Shown: piece by piece, positions 25,683-33,397 of the stretch
How positions within the stretch are numbered: position 1 is the stretch's first letter
How the letters are laid out: every line of letters starts with the position of its first letter
Origin: Faeciplasma sp900553675
Lineage (GTDB): Bacteria > Bacillota > Clostridia > Oscillospirales > Ruminococcaceae
Direction of reading: 5' to 3'
Assembly (NCBI GenBank): GCA_958428235.1
Contig: CAUAFG010000021.1
Span: forward strand, 1-44,746
Length of the DNA stretch: 44,746 nucleotides
Program-made: the position numbers and the translations under genes
Notes under the pieces: model-generated
What the model was told of the DNA's origin: nothing
Database searches by the model: none
Seen by the model: the letters and a program-made list of their open reading frames with translations, nothing else

Positions 25683-25724
25683 TTGACAAGCATATAATAA
25701 TATGGTACAATATATTGTACAATA
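25683..25724 (+). promoter_or_regulatory. yefM promoter with overlapping palindromic operator
   Basis: TTGACA (25683-25688), 17 bases, TACAAT (25706-25711). A perfect 16-bp palindrome GTACAATATATTGTAC (25705-25720) covers the -10 box and runs into ATTGTACAAT. The TGTACA core matches the core reported for YefM operators, so autorepression is expected. Confidence 0.75.
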
Positions 25725-25748
25725 AAGAGTACGAAAGGAGAAGAATAT

Positions 25749-26012
25749 ATGCTTGCAGTAAATTATTCAACAATAAGGGAAAATCTTAAAACCTATTGTG
25801 ACCGTGTTACCGATAATAATGAAACCGTTATAGTAACGCGTAAGGGCGAAAAAAACGTTGTTATTATCAGCCTCGACGAGTGGAACTCTCTTCAGAAGGC
25901 GGCTCGCAACGCAGAGTATCTCGGTAAATTGGATCGTGCCATTGCCGATATAAAAGCCGGCAGAGTGGTAACTAAAACCATTGATGAATTAGAGGCTATG
26001 GAAAATGAATAA
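25749..26012 (+). CDS. yefM: Antitoxin of the YefM/Phd family
   Basis: An 87-residue antitoxin. The Phd/YefM N-terminal DNA-binding fold is clear (NYSTIRENLKTYCDRVTDNN, VIVTRKGEKNVVIISLDEWN). The C-terminal part (about 60-87) is the toxin-neutralising tail (GRVVTKTIDELEAMENE). It binds YoeB and represses its own operon. The stop overlaps the toxin start, as is usual. The toxin gene downstream is disrupted, so this antitoxin appears orphaned. The ribosome binding site is GAAAGGAG. Confidence 0.92.
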   Translation: MLAVNYSTIRENLKTYCDRVTDNNETVIVTRKGEKNVVIISLDEWNSLQKAARNAEYLGKLDRAIADIKAGRVVTKTIDELEAMENE

Positions 26013-26372
26013 CCTTACATTCGCACCTGTTGCATGGGATGAATATCTATATTGGCAAACACAGGACAAAAAGACTCTGCGCCGCATCAATCAGCTTTTA
26101 AAGGATATTCAACGCTCAAGCTTTGAAGGCATCGGCAAGCCTGAGCCTCTTATGCTTATTTTCCGTTAAAAAGTGTCTGTAAAATCGCTGCAAAACCCAT
26201 CACACAGTGGTTTTGTGGCGATTTTACAGCTACACTTTTACGGAAAATTAGTATTTAGCACAAGGATAACTGTTGGAGTAGGCGAATCGATGAAAAAAAC
26301 AGACTTGTTTATACTGTTGGTGGTGACAATGACATTATGATAGTGTCGCTGAGGGGTCACTACGAAGATTGA
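26005..26372 (+). pseudogene. yoeB: YoeB mRNA-endonuclease toxin, interrupted by a small element
   Basis: The ATG at 26005 overlaps the yefM stop. The first 49 codons read as YoeB (FAPVAWDEYLYWQTQDKKTL, FEGIGKPEPL), then run into the 103-bp element at 26152-26254 and stop at 26167-26169 after 54 residues. The rest of YoeB resumes after the element: NCWSRRIDEKNRLVYTVG then SLRGHY, ending at 26370-26372. Family catalytic residues (Arg in WSRRID and the terminal His-Tyr) are therefore cut off from the N-terminal part. The toxin should be inactive. Confidence 0.88.
26152..26254. mobile_element. 103-bp hairpin element inserted in yoeB
   Basis: The left end ATGCTTATTTTCCGT and the right end (complement ATACTAATTTTCCGT) are inverted. 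Inside, a 19-bp stem pairs 26179-26197 with 26209-26227, so almost the whole element is one long hairpin. It has no coding capacity. A possible TT or TTA target duplication flanks it, but this is not certain. A degenerate relative of its inner hairpin lies at 44312-44372. Confidence 0.8.
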
Positions 26373-26394
26373 ATATTCCCCGGCGGCATAGGTC

Positions 26395-26423
26395 TTGAAA
26401 AATTCTGCGGCTTGGTGTATAAT
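26395..26423 (+). promoter_or_regulatory. Promoter for the DUF3737 gene
   Basis: TTGAAA (26395-26400), 17 bases, TATAAT (26418-26423). Confidence 0.75.
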
Positions 26424-26517
26424 ATAATTTGATATACTGCGGGGTGAGCGATACTGCGCATAATAATCCCGCTGGTGGGGGAATGTCCCCTATAAACTAT
26501 AAAAAGGAGAAAAACCG

Positions 26518-27378
26518 ATGCAAATTATAGAGAACAAGACCTTTGACGCCGAGCGCGCCCTTTACGGCAGCAGGGGAGTGACGGCGATAAAATGCTCCTT
26601 CGACGGACCCGCCGACGGCGAAAGCGCCTTTAAGGAAGGTGCCGACATATCCGTACGCGATTGCTATTTTAACCTGCGCTATCCCTTCTGGCACGACCAC
26701 GGCTTAGTGATATCCGATTCCGAAATGACCCCCAACTGCCGCGCCGCCCTTTGGTATTCCGACGGCATCGAGATATCAAACACCAAAATGCACGGAATAA
26801 AGGCTCTGCGCGAGTGCAGGGACATCTCAATTAAGGACTGCGACATAATTTCGCCCGAGTTCGGATGGTCGTCTGAAAATATTGTGATGGAGAACACCTC
26901 CGCTGTAAGCGAATATTTCATGATGCGTGCAAAGGATATCACCCTTAAAAACGTGCATTTCACCGGAAAGTACTCCTTCCAGTACATAAAAAACGCCGTT
27001 TTTGAAAGCTGTGTCTTCGACACAAAGGATGCTTTCTGGCACGGCGAGAATGTGACGGTTAAAAACAGCGTTGTAAAGGGCGAATATCTGGCATGGTACT
27101 CCGACGGTCTGACCCTTGAAAACTGCAAAATCATAGGCACTCAGCCGTTCTGCTACTGCAAGAATCTCAAGCTTATCAACTGCGAGATGGTTGACTGCGA
27201 CTTGGCGTTTGAAAAGTCGGAGGTCGAGGCGGAAATAACCACGCCTGTTATAAGCATAAAAAATCCCACATCGGGTAGGATAACCGTTCCCGCCGTTGAT
27301 GAGATTATCCGCGATGACCCCAATTCTAAGGGAGAGATTGTAGTTTCGCAGGATTCCGCTGTTACGCAGGGGATATAA
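26518..27378 (+). CDS. DUF3737 family protein (right-handed beta-helix)
   Basis: A 286-residue protein made of repeating strand units typical of a right-handed parallel beta-helix: ISVRDCYFNLRYPFWHDHGL, IKDCDIISPEFGWSSENI and VKNSVVKGEYLAWYSDGL are successive turns. It matches the DUF3737 family, whose function is not established; the fold is often linked to carbohydrate binding or cleavage, but no catalytic set is evident. There is no signal peptide, so it is cytoplasmic. AAAAAGGAGAAA precedes ATG 26518, and a promoter lies at 26395. Confidence 0.85.
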   Translation: MQIIENKTFDAERALYGSRGVTAIKCSFDGPADGESAFKEGADISVRDCYFNLRYPFWHDHGLVISDSEMTPNCRAALWYSDGIEISNTKMHGIKALRECRDISIKDCDIISPEFGWSSENIVMENTSAVSEYFMMRAKDITLKNVHFTGKYSFQYIKNAVFESCVFDTKDAFWHGENVTVKNSVVKGEYLAWYSDGLTLENCKIIGTQPFCYCKNLKLINCEMVDCDLAFEKSEVEAEITTPVISIKNPTSGRITVPAVDEIIRDDPNSKGEIVVSQDSAVTQGI

Positions 27379-27414
27379 CTGATATTCTGAATTATCCTGA
27401 TGATTATAAAGTGA

Positions 27415-27450
27415 AAGAGAGCGTTCTCCTGATAGTACGCTCTCTTAATT
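27415..27450 (+). terminator. Terminator of the DUF3737 gene
   Basis: AAGAGAGCG (27415-27423) pairs with CGCTCTCTT (27438-27446), followed by AATTT. Confidence 0.7.
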
Positions 27451-27480
27451 TATGCGGATTTATTTGACATGATAAACCCA

Positions 27481-27687
27481 TCACTCAACCCTATTAAATA
27501 TAACAGTCTGCTCCTTCATGGATATTTTGCCCACCTGATACCCATATTCCGTAAGCTCCTTTTTGTATGTGAGAAAAGAGTGGTCTATAGGCACTCCGGC
27601 GATGTCCTTTATTTCGTCAAAGGTCAGCCTGATGGTCTGGCTGCCGCAGCTTTTGATGTGTTCCCATAGTGGGGCGTATTTGCTCAT
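27481..27687 (-). CDS. Small conserved hypothetical protein
   Basis: A 68-residue protein. The first methionine after a good ribosome binding site (AAAGGACG) is at 27687. The sequence (MSKYAPLWEHIKSCGSQTI, LTFDEIKDIAG, PIDHSFLTYKKEL, VGKISMKEQTV) has the look of a widespread small family whose members often carry LTFDEI and PIDHSFL; its function is not known to me. It is probably cytoplasmic. It lies between the DUF3737 gene and the large non-coding element. Confidence 0.7.
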   Translation of the reverse strand: MSKYAPLWEHIKSCGSQTIRLTFDEIKDIAGVPIDHSFLTYKKELTEYGYQVGKISMKEQTVIFNRVE

Positions 27688-27773
27688 TGTGTTTCGTCCT
27701 TTCGGAGGTGGATTTAACGTTACTGATTCCCACACATCAAACTATATCACAATTCCTTATCAATGTCAAACAA

Positions 27774-27804
27774 CCCCGCCGCAAAGCCAAGCAATGCGGC
27801 GGGG
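27774..27804. terminator. Strong GC hairpin
   Basis: CCCCGCCGCA (27774-27783) pairs perfectly with TGCGGCGGGG (27795-27804). It lies 25 bases left of the TIR element and could terminate minus-strand transcripts coming from it. Confidence 0.5.
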
Positions 27805-27828
27805 TATAATACTCCCGCGATATTTTTC

Positions 27829-28549
27829 ATACTAATATTCGTCTAAAAAACGCTATGCACTCGTTTTCCCACAAAATTAAAAAAGGACAGCAGTAAAGCC
27901 AACTACGAAGTATCTCTTCAAGGTGCGGAAGTACGATTATCAAAGTGATAGAAGAACAAAAAGCCCTGTTCTGGCAATCGAATCATCATCGAGGAACGGC
28001 AGTAAAATAAAGCCAGCGAATAGCGACGCTTGCAGGCAGTGAAAAGTGCGGAAAAGGGGTAGAGGGGTGAAGGAAAAAGCTGACGGCTCGAACCTTGTTA
28101 TTTCCGTACTATTGTTTTGCCGTCAGCCGCCTTTCCTCCGTCGTTGGCATAACTTCGTCAAACAGGATACTTAGTGGTATTAATCTATACCTTTGCTTGC
28201 AATATATGGACGGAAACGCCCAACCTTTGTTAGGAGAACCGTGAGAAGCAGTAAGTGCTGCGCACTAACTGCGGGCGGGGGAAGTCCGCACTTTTGTTCG
28301 GATTTTGCTCTTCCCCCGTCTCCCCTTAGGTTCACCCCTTTTAACCCCTGCAGGCAGTGGGACAGATATCAAACGGCTCACTCGAAGGAACAAAGTGTCC
28401 TTGCACACCACTCCGCAGACAGTCGAGCAGATAACAAACCTTCACCGGTAGGCGCAGAAGCATCCTTATAATCTGTAAATAGCTGCAAGCCCCAAAATAC
28501 AGCGATTTTGTACCCGCATTTTAGAATCGTTTCAGACGAATATTAGTAT
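27829..28549. mobile_element. 721-bp TIR-bounded non-coding element
   Basis: The left end ATACTAATATTCGTCT (27829-27844) is matched perfectly by the inverted right end (28534-28549). There is no convincing gene inside; the interior looks like a large folded RNA (next entry). The right end touches the stop codon of the Rieske/FAD gene: the final T of the element is the last base of that TGA on the minus strand. No transposase is present, so any movement must use outside enzyme. Confidence 0.7.
27880..28480 (+). ncRNA. Candidate large structured non-coding RNA
   Basis: Several stems are visible. A long-range pair joins AGGGGT and AGGGGTGAA (28055-28071) to TTCACCCCT and ACCCCT (28331-28348). 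Local hairpins are CTGACGGC/GCCGTCAG (28080-28126, extended by GGAAA/TTTCC), GCAGTAAGTGC/GCACTAACTGC (28248-28272) and GGGGGAAG/CTTCCCCC (28277-28317) with an inner CCG/CGG. The 11-mer TGCAGGCAGTG occurs at 28031-28041 and 28348-28358. GNRA-like loops (CGGAAACG) favour the plus strand. Candidates are a large ornate RNA class such as ROOL, or an omega-RNA-like guide, but I recognise no family. Borders are approximate. Confidence 0.55.
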
Positions 28550-29847
28550 CACTTCTTCAAATCCCCATTAGCAGGATTTTCAATCACCCTGCCGTCTTTA
28601 GTGAATCGTGAGCCGTGGCAAGGACAGTCCCACGAATGCTCCACAGGGTTCCATTTCAGCGCGCAGCCAAGGTGCGGACACCTCTTTGCGGTCGGAGTGA
28701 GAAGGCTGACAGTAGCTTCAAAGCCGTTCGCTATAAGCTGTGGTCTTAGCATACTCCTTGACGGCGAAAACAGCTCGGAATACTTGCTCTTTCCGCCGGA
28801 TACCATCGTGCTGAGCATAAGGGCGGACAGCATACTGCCGGTCATGCCCCATTTGTTAAAGCCGGTTGCGGTGTAAAGTCCGGTCGAGCCTTGCGAATAT
28901 CTCCCGATATACGGCATACCGTCCAAACTCATGCAGTCCTGCGCTGCCCAGTGGCAGACCTCCTGCGCCTGCGGGTACTTCTCCTTTGCGATACTTCTAA
29001 GCTCTTGATAGCTTCCGCCCTGCTTTCCTGTTCGGTGGGAGCCTCCGCCAAGCAGAAGATACTCTTTGTAGTTCCTAAAAGACAGCCCCGACTTGTTTTC
29101 GTCGAGATACATTCCACCAACGTCGGCGGCGTTTTTAAGGGCTATCACATAGGAGCGGTGCTGATAGAGCTTTAAAAAGTAGCTGCCATGCTTGTTTATA
29201 AAAGGGAAATGGGTGCACACAACAACCTTGTCGGCGCGTATCTTACCCTTTTCGGTGATGGCGGTTCTGCCCCTCATTTCCTTAACGAAGGTGTTTTCGT
29301 AGATATTCAGGTCCTTTGCAATATGAGAGATGAATTGCAGGGGATTAAACTGCGCCTGATTTTTCACCTTTACCGCGCACTCGGTGTATATCGGCAGAGG
29401 AAGCTGGGCGGCATATTCCGCTCTGCACCCGATAGTCTTCATAGCTTCAAGCTCGCGCTCTATCTTTTCGGGAGCGGAGGTGGTGTACACGTAGCTGTCC
29501 TTTCGTTCAAGACCGCAGTCGCATTTTTCCGCAAGCTTGCAAAGCCGCTCTAAAGCGTCCCTGTTTGCAAGATAATATCCCTGAGCCGCGTTTTTGCCGA
29601 GGGATTTTATCAGCTTGTCGTATATAAGCCCATGCTGGTAGGTAATTTTTGCGGTGGTGTTGCCGGTGGTGCCGCCGCAGATTTTGTCCTTCTCGACTAA
29701 AATGTAATTCGTGCCCTGCCTGTCAAGAAGGTAAGCAAGCAAAATTCCTGCCATGCCTCCGCCTATTATAAGAACGTCGCACTTTTTGTCCCCCTCAAGC
29801 CGCTCAAAGCTCGGCAGTTGCGAGGTCTCCCTCCAGATAGATGGCAT
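28549..29847 (-). CDS. FAD-dependent oxidoreductase with C-terminal Rieske domain
   Basis: A 432-residue protein. Residues about 23-55 form a Rossmann FAD site (CDVLIIGGGMAGILLAYLL, then VEKDKI). The middle matches the DAO/glycine-oxidase fold (TGNTTAKIT, LYTATGFNKWGMTGSM). The last 47 residues carry a Rieske [2Fe-2S] motif, CPHLGC and CPCHGSRF. It is a cytoplasmic redox enzyme of unknown substrate; this fusion is seen in Firmicutes and cyanobacteria. ATG 29847 is preferred, after GAAAGGGCGGG. Its stop codon is shared with the end of the structured-RNA element, so the original C terminus may have been a little longer. Confidence 0.9.
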   Translation of the reverse strand: MPSIWRETSQLPSFERLEGDKKCDVLIIGGGMAGILLAYLLDRQGTNYILVEKDKICGGTTGNTTAKITYQHGLIYDKLIKSLGKNAAQGYYLANRDALERLCKLAEKCDCGLERKDSYVYTTSAPEKIERELEAMKTIGCRAEYAAQLPLPIYTECAVKVKNQAQFNPLQFISHIAKDLNIYENTFVKEMRGRTAITEKGKIRADKVVVCTHFPFINKHGSYFLKLYQHRSYVIALKNAADVGGMYLDENKSGLSFRNYKEYLLLGGGSHRTGKQGGSYQELRSIAKEKYPQAQEVCHWAAQDCMSLDGMPYIGRYSQGSTGLYTATGFNKWGMTGSMLSALMLSTMVSGGKSKYSELFSPSRSMLRPQLIANGFEATVSLLTPTAKRCPHLGCALKWNPVEHSWDCPCHGSRFTKDGRVIENPANGDLKK

Positions 29848-29923
29848 TATCAGCCCGCCCTTTCTAAAAGTGTTTATCGGGATTATTGTGCCATGATTTG
29901 GGCGGTATATACGCTTTCGGACG

Positions 29924-29963
29924 CAAAAAATCCCCCACGCTGATCTTTTTGACGTGGGGGACA
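29924..29963 (-). terminator. Rho-independent terminator of the GyrI-like gene
   Basis: TCCCCCACG (29931-29939) pairs with CGTGGGGGA (29953-29961); on the minus strand a T run follows (A run at 29924-29930). Confidence 0.85.
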
Positions 29964-29966
29964 TGC

Positions 29967-30599
29967 TTAAGCCTTCCTTATCGGATGTCGGATTACGGTT
30001 TTCAAACCTTCAGGCTTAGCTCTCCTTGGGTCGGAAAGGTATATCTCATGATGTCTGCGCAAGTCCGAAAAGTCATTGACATAGCCGCTGAGCGCAATGT
30101 ATTCGTCCATCAGCGCGATGGAGGCAGGCTCGCTGTCGTAGCTGCCGATATGCATAATCTGCACGCATAGTCCCTCTTCAATCGTGAGAAATTCAGCCTC
30201 GGAGAAGTCTCTGCCCTTTTTGCGCTGAGCTGTTTCCACTGCGCGCTCAAAGTCTGCTTTTGTGACAAAATCCGGCAGACGGATAACCGATATCCACTCG
30301 AAGCTCGACTTGTCGGTGTAGTCTATATCTCCGCCGCCGCGCTGTCTCCAAAAGCCTTCAAGCGGCGGGACGACGTAATCAAAATACCCCTCGATTCGCC
30401 AATCGGTCATCTTGCTCATTTTGATGGTGAAGGAAAGGGCATAAAGCGTTTCGATGGCGCGCTTGTATGCTCCGCCCTCAACATTGGGGTCGCCCTCGCC
30501 CCGAACGGCAACAAAATTCATTTTGGGGACAGTCACGATTGACGGCTTTTTGCTTGGGAGATAAAATTCCTTGTATTCCTTTTTGTAATCAAACGGCAT
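29967..30599 (-). CDS. GyrI-like small-molecule-binding domain protein
   Basis: A 210-residue protein of the GyrI-like family, with no DNA-binding domain. Landmarks are PKMNFVAVRGEGDPN, a strand-helix unit ending AIETLYALSFTIK, FDYVVPPLEGFWR, and the second half KADFERAVETAQRKKGRDF then VQIMHIGSYDSEPASI. Such proteins bind or hydrolyse small cationic ligands; the ligand is unknown. It is followed by a strong terminator, and its start lies four bases after the stop of the phosphatidyltransferase gene, so the two are cotranscribed. Confidence 0.85.
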   Translation of the reverse strand: MPFDYKKEYKEFYLPSKKPSIVTVPKMNFVAVRGEGDPNVEGGAYKRAIETLYALSFTIKMSKMTDWRIEGYFDYVVPPLEGFWRQRGGGDIDYTDKSSFEWISVIRLPDFVTKADFERAVETAQRKKGRDFSEAEFLTIEEGLCVQIMHIGSYDSEPASIALMDEYIALSGYVNDFSDLRRHHEIYLSDPRRAKPEGLKTVIRHPIRKA

Positions 30600-30603
30600 G
30601 GCG

Positions 30604-31197
30604 TTATCCTTTCTTGGTCGGGTCGTTCTCCCTCTTGAAGAAATACTTGCGCTCGGGGGAGTATTTCTTTGAGGTAAGGTGTATTAAAAGCTCTTCAAGC
30701 GAGCTTGTTCCCGCAACTGTAACTGCAACCCAGCAGTAGGGGATAGCCGCTTTTGTGGTGATGACATAGGCGATAAAGAACACCGAAAGTCCCGTAAGCT
30801 TGTTGAGATATGTATGCACGGCGGCGAATCTTCCGAATTTGAGGTATGCGCAAATATAGGAGAGTGCGCGTATTGCAAGCACGGTATAAAGAGTGTACCA
30901 GATTGCGTTTGGCAAAACCTCGGTGAGGGTGGGGAATATCTTTATCGCAAGACAGCTGTAAAAGGTGAGGTCGGATATGCTGTCAAGCCGCGCTCCAAGC
31001 TCGCTTTCGGAGTTAGTTTTTCGGGCGATGTAGCCGTCAAAAACGTCGGTAACTCCGGTGAGGGTGTATATTATGTAAAATGCCGCAGTGAACGGAGTGA
31101 CAAGCAGGAGAACCGCCGAGCCCGCTATTCTTGCGACGGTCAGCAGGTTTGGCACCGTGAAGATTTTTGATGTGTTATTAGTATTTTTGTTTTTCAT
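30604..31197 (-). CDS. CDP-alcohol phosphatidyltransferase family protein
   Basis: A 197-residue membrane enzyme with the full family motif DG-x2-AR-x8-G-x3-D-x3-D (DGYIARKTNSESELGARLDS then ISD). Such enzymes join CDP-diacylglycerol and an alcohol to make phospholipids. About five membrane helices are visible. The alcohol could be glycerol phosphate, serine or inositol; this cannot be settled from the sequence. ATG 31197 is preferred, after GGAAG. The C terminus is basic. It is four bases upstream of the GyrI-like gene. Confidence 0.88.
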   Translation of the reverse strand: MKNKNTNNTSKIFTVPNLLTVARIAGSAVLLLVTPFTAAFYIIYTLTGVTDVFDGYIARKTNSESELGARLDSISDLTFYSCLAIKIFPTLTEVLPNAIWYTLYTVLAIRALSYICAYLKFGRFAAVHTYLNKLTGLSVFFIAYVITTKAAIPYCWVAVTVAGTSSLEELLIHLTSKKYSPERKYFFKRENDPTKKG

Positions 31198-31312
31198 TAG
31201 GTCAACTTCCAATATAGTCAATAAGCTGGAAACGGCGCTGTAAGCCATTAGCCATAGCTTATATTGTACACTCTTTCCCGAAAAAAGTCAATAACACTTG
31301 CAAAGACATATA

Positions 31313-31505
31313 ATACTAATTCCCAATCATCCTATAGCCAAATCAAGCAATAAATCCCGGCATAAGCCGGAATTAATTGCCGCTAAAATAAGCCCACTCG
31401 TCGTCAAGCTCCCTTGCAATACGGCAAGTATTCCTGCGGTCGCTTTCCTAGATTGGTCTTATTTTATCTGTCGGCTTTGTCTACAGGATGATTGGGAATT
31501 AGTAT
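31313..31505. mobile_element. 160-bp MITE-like element, copy 3 (193 bp)
   Basis: It has the same ends as copies 1 and 2, but is longer by 33 bp. The extra segment (about 31340-31372) contains a CCGGC/GCCGG hairpin. Left-end ATCATCCTATAG is matched by CTACAGGATGAT on the right, differing from other copies on both sides in step. Confidence 0.8.
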
Positions 31506-31574
31506 AAAAACAGCGGCGAAAAGTTAATTTCACCGCCGGTATGTAACTTTTAATATGTCCGCAATGCGGCACTA

Positions 31575-32072
31575 TCATCCGCAGTTCTGCTCGATATACC
31601 CTTTTACCTGATTCGGCGCGATTCCCAAAGCAAACCCCAGCTCGCCGTAAAGAATATCCTGAGCCATCTTAAAATACTTTGCGTCCACCGCCGGAAGATT
31701 CTTTTTCAGCGGAATAAGCTCGCGCTGTTTTTGGAATATATGCCGTATGACTTTTATCAGCTTTTCACATTCATATGTACGCACAAGCTCCTTGTAAAAC
31801 GCAGCAGCAAGCTTTGCGTCTCTCGGAACGTCAAGCTCGTAGCTTATCTCCTTTATATGTGCAACAAGCTTTTGTGCCTGTTCCTTTGTTATCACTCTGC
31901 GCATTACTATGGTCGAGTCTGTCGGCGTGTAGATTTTTCCGCTTTTGTAAACGGGGACAAGGGTATAGTACTCCTTTTCTTTATCCAGCCCCGTTATGTC
32001 CTTTTTGCCTATGCTTTCCACCCTGCAAACGCCTTCACTGCCGTAAACAACGTAATCGTTGACGCTAAACAA
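31575..32072 (-). CDS. CarD family transcriptional regulator
   Basis: A 165-residue protein. The N-terminal CarD/TRCF RNA-polymerase-interacting domain is clear (FSVNDYVVYGSEGVCRVESI, KEYYTLVPVY). The helical C-terminal part (about 70-165) binds DNA at the promoter in characterised members, which stabilise the open complex. TTG 32072 is preferred as start because AAGGGGAAAC lies just upstream; a GTG at 32111 lacks one. A promoter (TTACAT-17-TATAAT on the minus strand) lies at 32186-32214. It seems to be monocistronic. Confidence 0.85.
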   Translation of the reverse strand: MFSVNDYVVYGSEGVCRVESIGKKDITGLDKEKEYYTLVPVYKSGKIYTPTDSTIVMRRVITKEQAQKLVAHIKEISYELDVPRDAKLAAAFYKELVRTYECEKLIKVIRHIFQKQRELIPLKKNLPAVDAKYFKMAQDILYGELGFALGIAPNQVKGYIEQNCG

Positions 32073-32185
32073 CTGTTTCCCCTTCTGTTCCTGTAAAATA
32101 AAAAAGGTCACAAATCAGCGATGATCCGCAAACCTTCGCTTTTTCATAAAGCACCAAAATAATTGTGTATTAACTACTTAAATAT

Positions 32186-32214
32186 ATTATAGCACTTTAT
32201 TTTTAAAAATGTAA
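32186..32214 (-). promoter_or_regulatory. Promoter for the CarD-like gene
   Basis: On the minus strand: TTACAT (32214-32209), 17 bases, TATAAT (32191-32186). Confidence 0.65.
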
Positions 32215-32241
32215 GGGGGTTTTAGGTTTTTTTACAAAATC

Positions 32242-32281
32242 GCCGTTTTCAACAATTCTATGCGGAGCGTTCTTGTTGAAA
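32242..32281 (-). terminator. Terminator-like hairpin after the dehydrogenase gene
   Basis: GTTTTCAACAA pairs perfectly with TTGTTGAAAAC (11 bp). T-rich sequence follows on the minus strand only after a gap of about ten bases. Confidence 0.5.
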
Positions 32282-32288
32282 ACGTCCA

Positions 32289-33278
32289 CTATACAACGGT
32301 ATTTTCTGGGATCATTCTGCCAGACATAAACGCCTTTGCGTTTTCAAGGGTGGTTTTTGCTATTGCTTCCAAAGCTTCGGCGGTAAGAAAGCCCTGATGG
32401 GATGTTACTATCACGTTCGGGAAGGACAACAGCCTTGCCGTTACCGAGCTTTCAAGTATATCGTCCTCGCGGTTTTCAAAAACGTTCGGGGTCTCCTCCT
32501 CATAAACATCCAAGCCAACTCCGCTGAACTTGTGCGAGCGGATGCCCTTTATAAGATCCTCGGTGCTGATTAGCGCCCCGCGCGAGGTGTTTACAAGTAT
32601 CACACCCGACTTCATTTTACTTATGGCATCAAGGTTTATCATGTGATAGCTCTCCTCGGTTAAGGGGCAGTGCAGCGAGATAAGGTCGCTTTGCCGGTAA
32701 AGCTCGTTTGGCGCGACGTATTCGATATAGGGGATATCGGTGCGGGGATATTTGTCATATGCGATAACCTTCATTCCCAAGCCGTTGCAGATTTTTGCCA
32801 TAGCCGCCCCGATCCTGCCCGTGCCCACGATTCCTGCGGTCTTGCCGTTGAAGTTAAAGCCTGTCAGACCCGCAAGGCTGAAATTGTTTTCCCGCACGCG
32901 GATATACGCCTTGTGAAGCCGACGGTTTACGGCAAACGCCAGAGCCGCGGCGTGCTCGGCAATAGCTTCGGGCGAGTATGCCGGAACCCGCATTACCCGC
33001 ACGCCCTGCTCCTTGGCTGAGGATACATCAACGTTGTTTATTCCCGCGCAGCGCATAAGAATAAGCCTGACCCCGAACCCTTTAAGGCTTTTTATGATGT
33101 CCGCGCCCACCTCGGAGGCTACAAACAGACAAACGGCGTCGTACCCCTGAGCCAGGCGGACGGTATGGGCGTTTAAATCGGGCTGGATGTAATCTATTTC
33201 AATGCCGCTGAAATCTCCGAGAAGGCTGTTGAAGGACGCTTCGTCGTAGGGCTTGGAATCGTAAAAAAGAATTTTCAT
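32289..33278 (-). CDS. ldhA: D-2-hydroxyacid dehydrogenase, probably D-lactate dehydrogenase
   Basis: A 329-residue NAD-dependent dehydrogenase. The dinucleotide fold has GIVGTGRIGAAMAKI, and the catalytic triad can be placed: Arg in NTSRGAL, Glu in GLDVYEEE, and His in SHQGFLTAEAL. VPAYSPEAIAEHA and SHQxFLTxEA are typical of fermentative D-lactate dehydrogenases rather than phosphoglycerate dehydrogenases. It would reduce pyruvate to D-lactate and regenerate NAD+. The start follows a GGAGAACTC ribosome binding site. The substrate is inferred. Confidence 0.85.
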   Translation of the reverse strand: MKILFYDSKPYDEASFNSLLGDFSGIEIDYIQPDLNAHTVRLAQGYDAVCLFVASEVGADIIKSLKGFGVRLILMRCAGINNVDVSSAKEQGVRVMRVPAYSPEAIAEHAAALAFAVNRRLHKAYIRVRENNFSLAGLTGFNFNGKTAGIVGTGRIGAAMAKICNGLGMKVIAYDKYPRTDIPYIEYVAPNELYRQSDLISLHCPLTEESYHMINLDAISKMKSGVILVNTSRGALISTEDLIKGIRSHKFSGVGLDVYEEETPNVFENREDDILESSVTARLLSFPNVIVTSHQGFLTAEALEAIAKTTLENAKAFMSGRMIPENTVV

Positions 33279-33397
33279 GGGAGAACTCCTGAGCTATATT
33301 TTTCTCTATTTTTCCACGGCTTTTAAGGATTATTCGCGCCCACGGCAAAAAGATATCCCCGCACTTTGCGTGTGCAGGGGATATGCCAAACCTTGAT

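Noticed and set aside
28193..28471. Open frame inside the 721-bp element
   Set aside because: It crosses the predicted RNA stems, lacks a ribosome binding site and resembles no protein.
27829..28549. Interpretation of the element as a group II intron
   Set aside because: No GTGYG-type 5' end, no recognisable domain V and no reverse transcriptase were found; terminal inverted repeats are not a group II feature.
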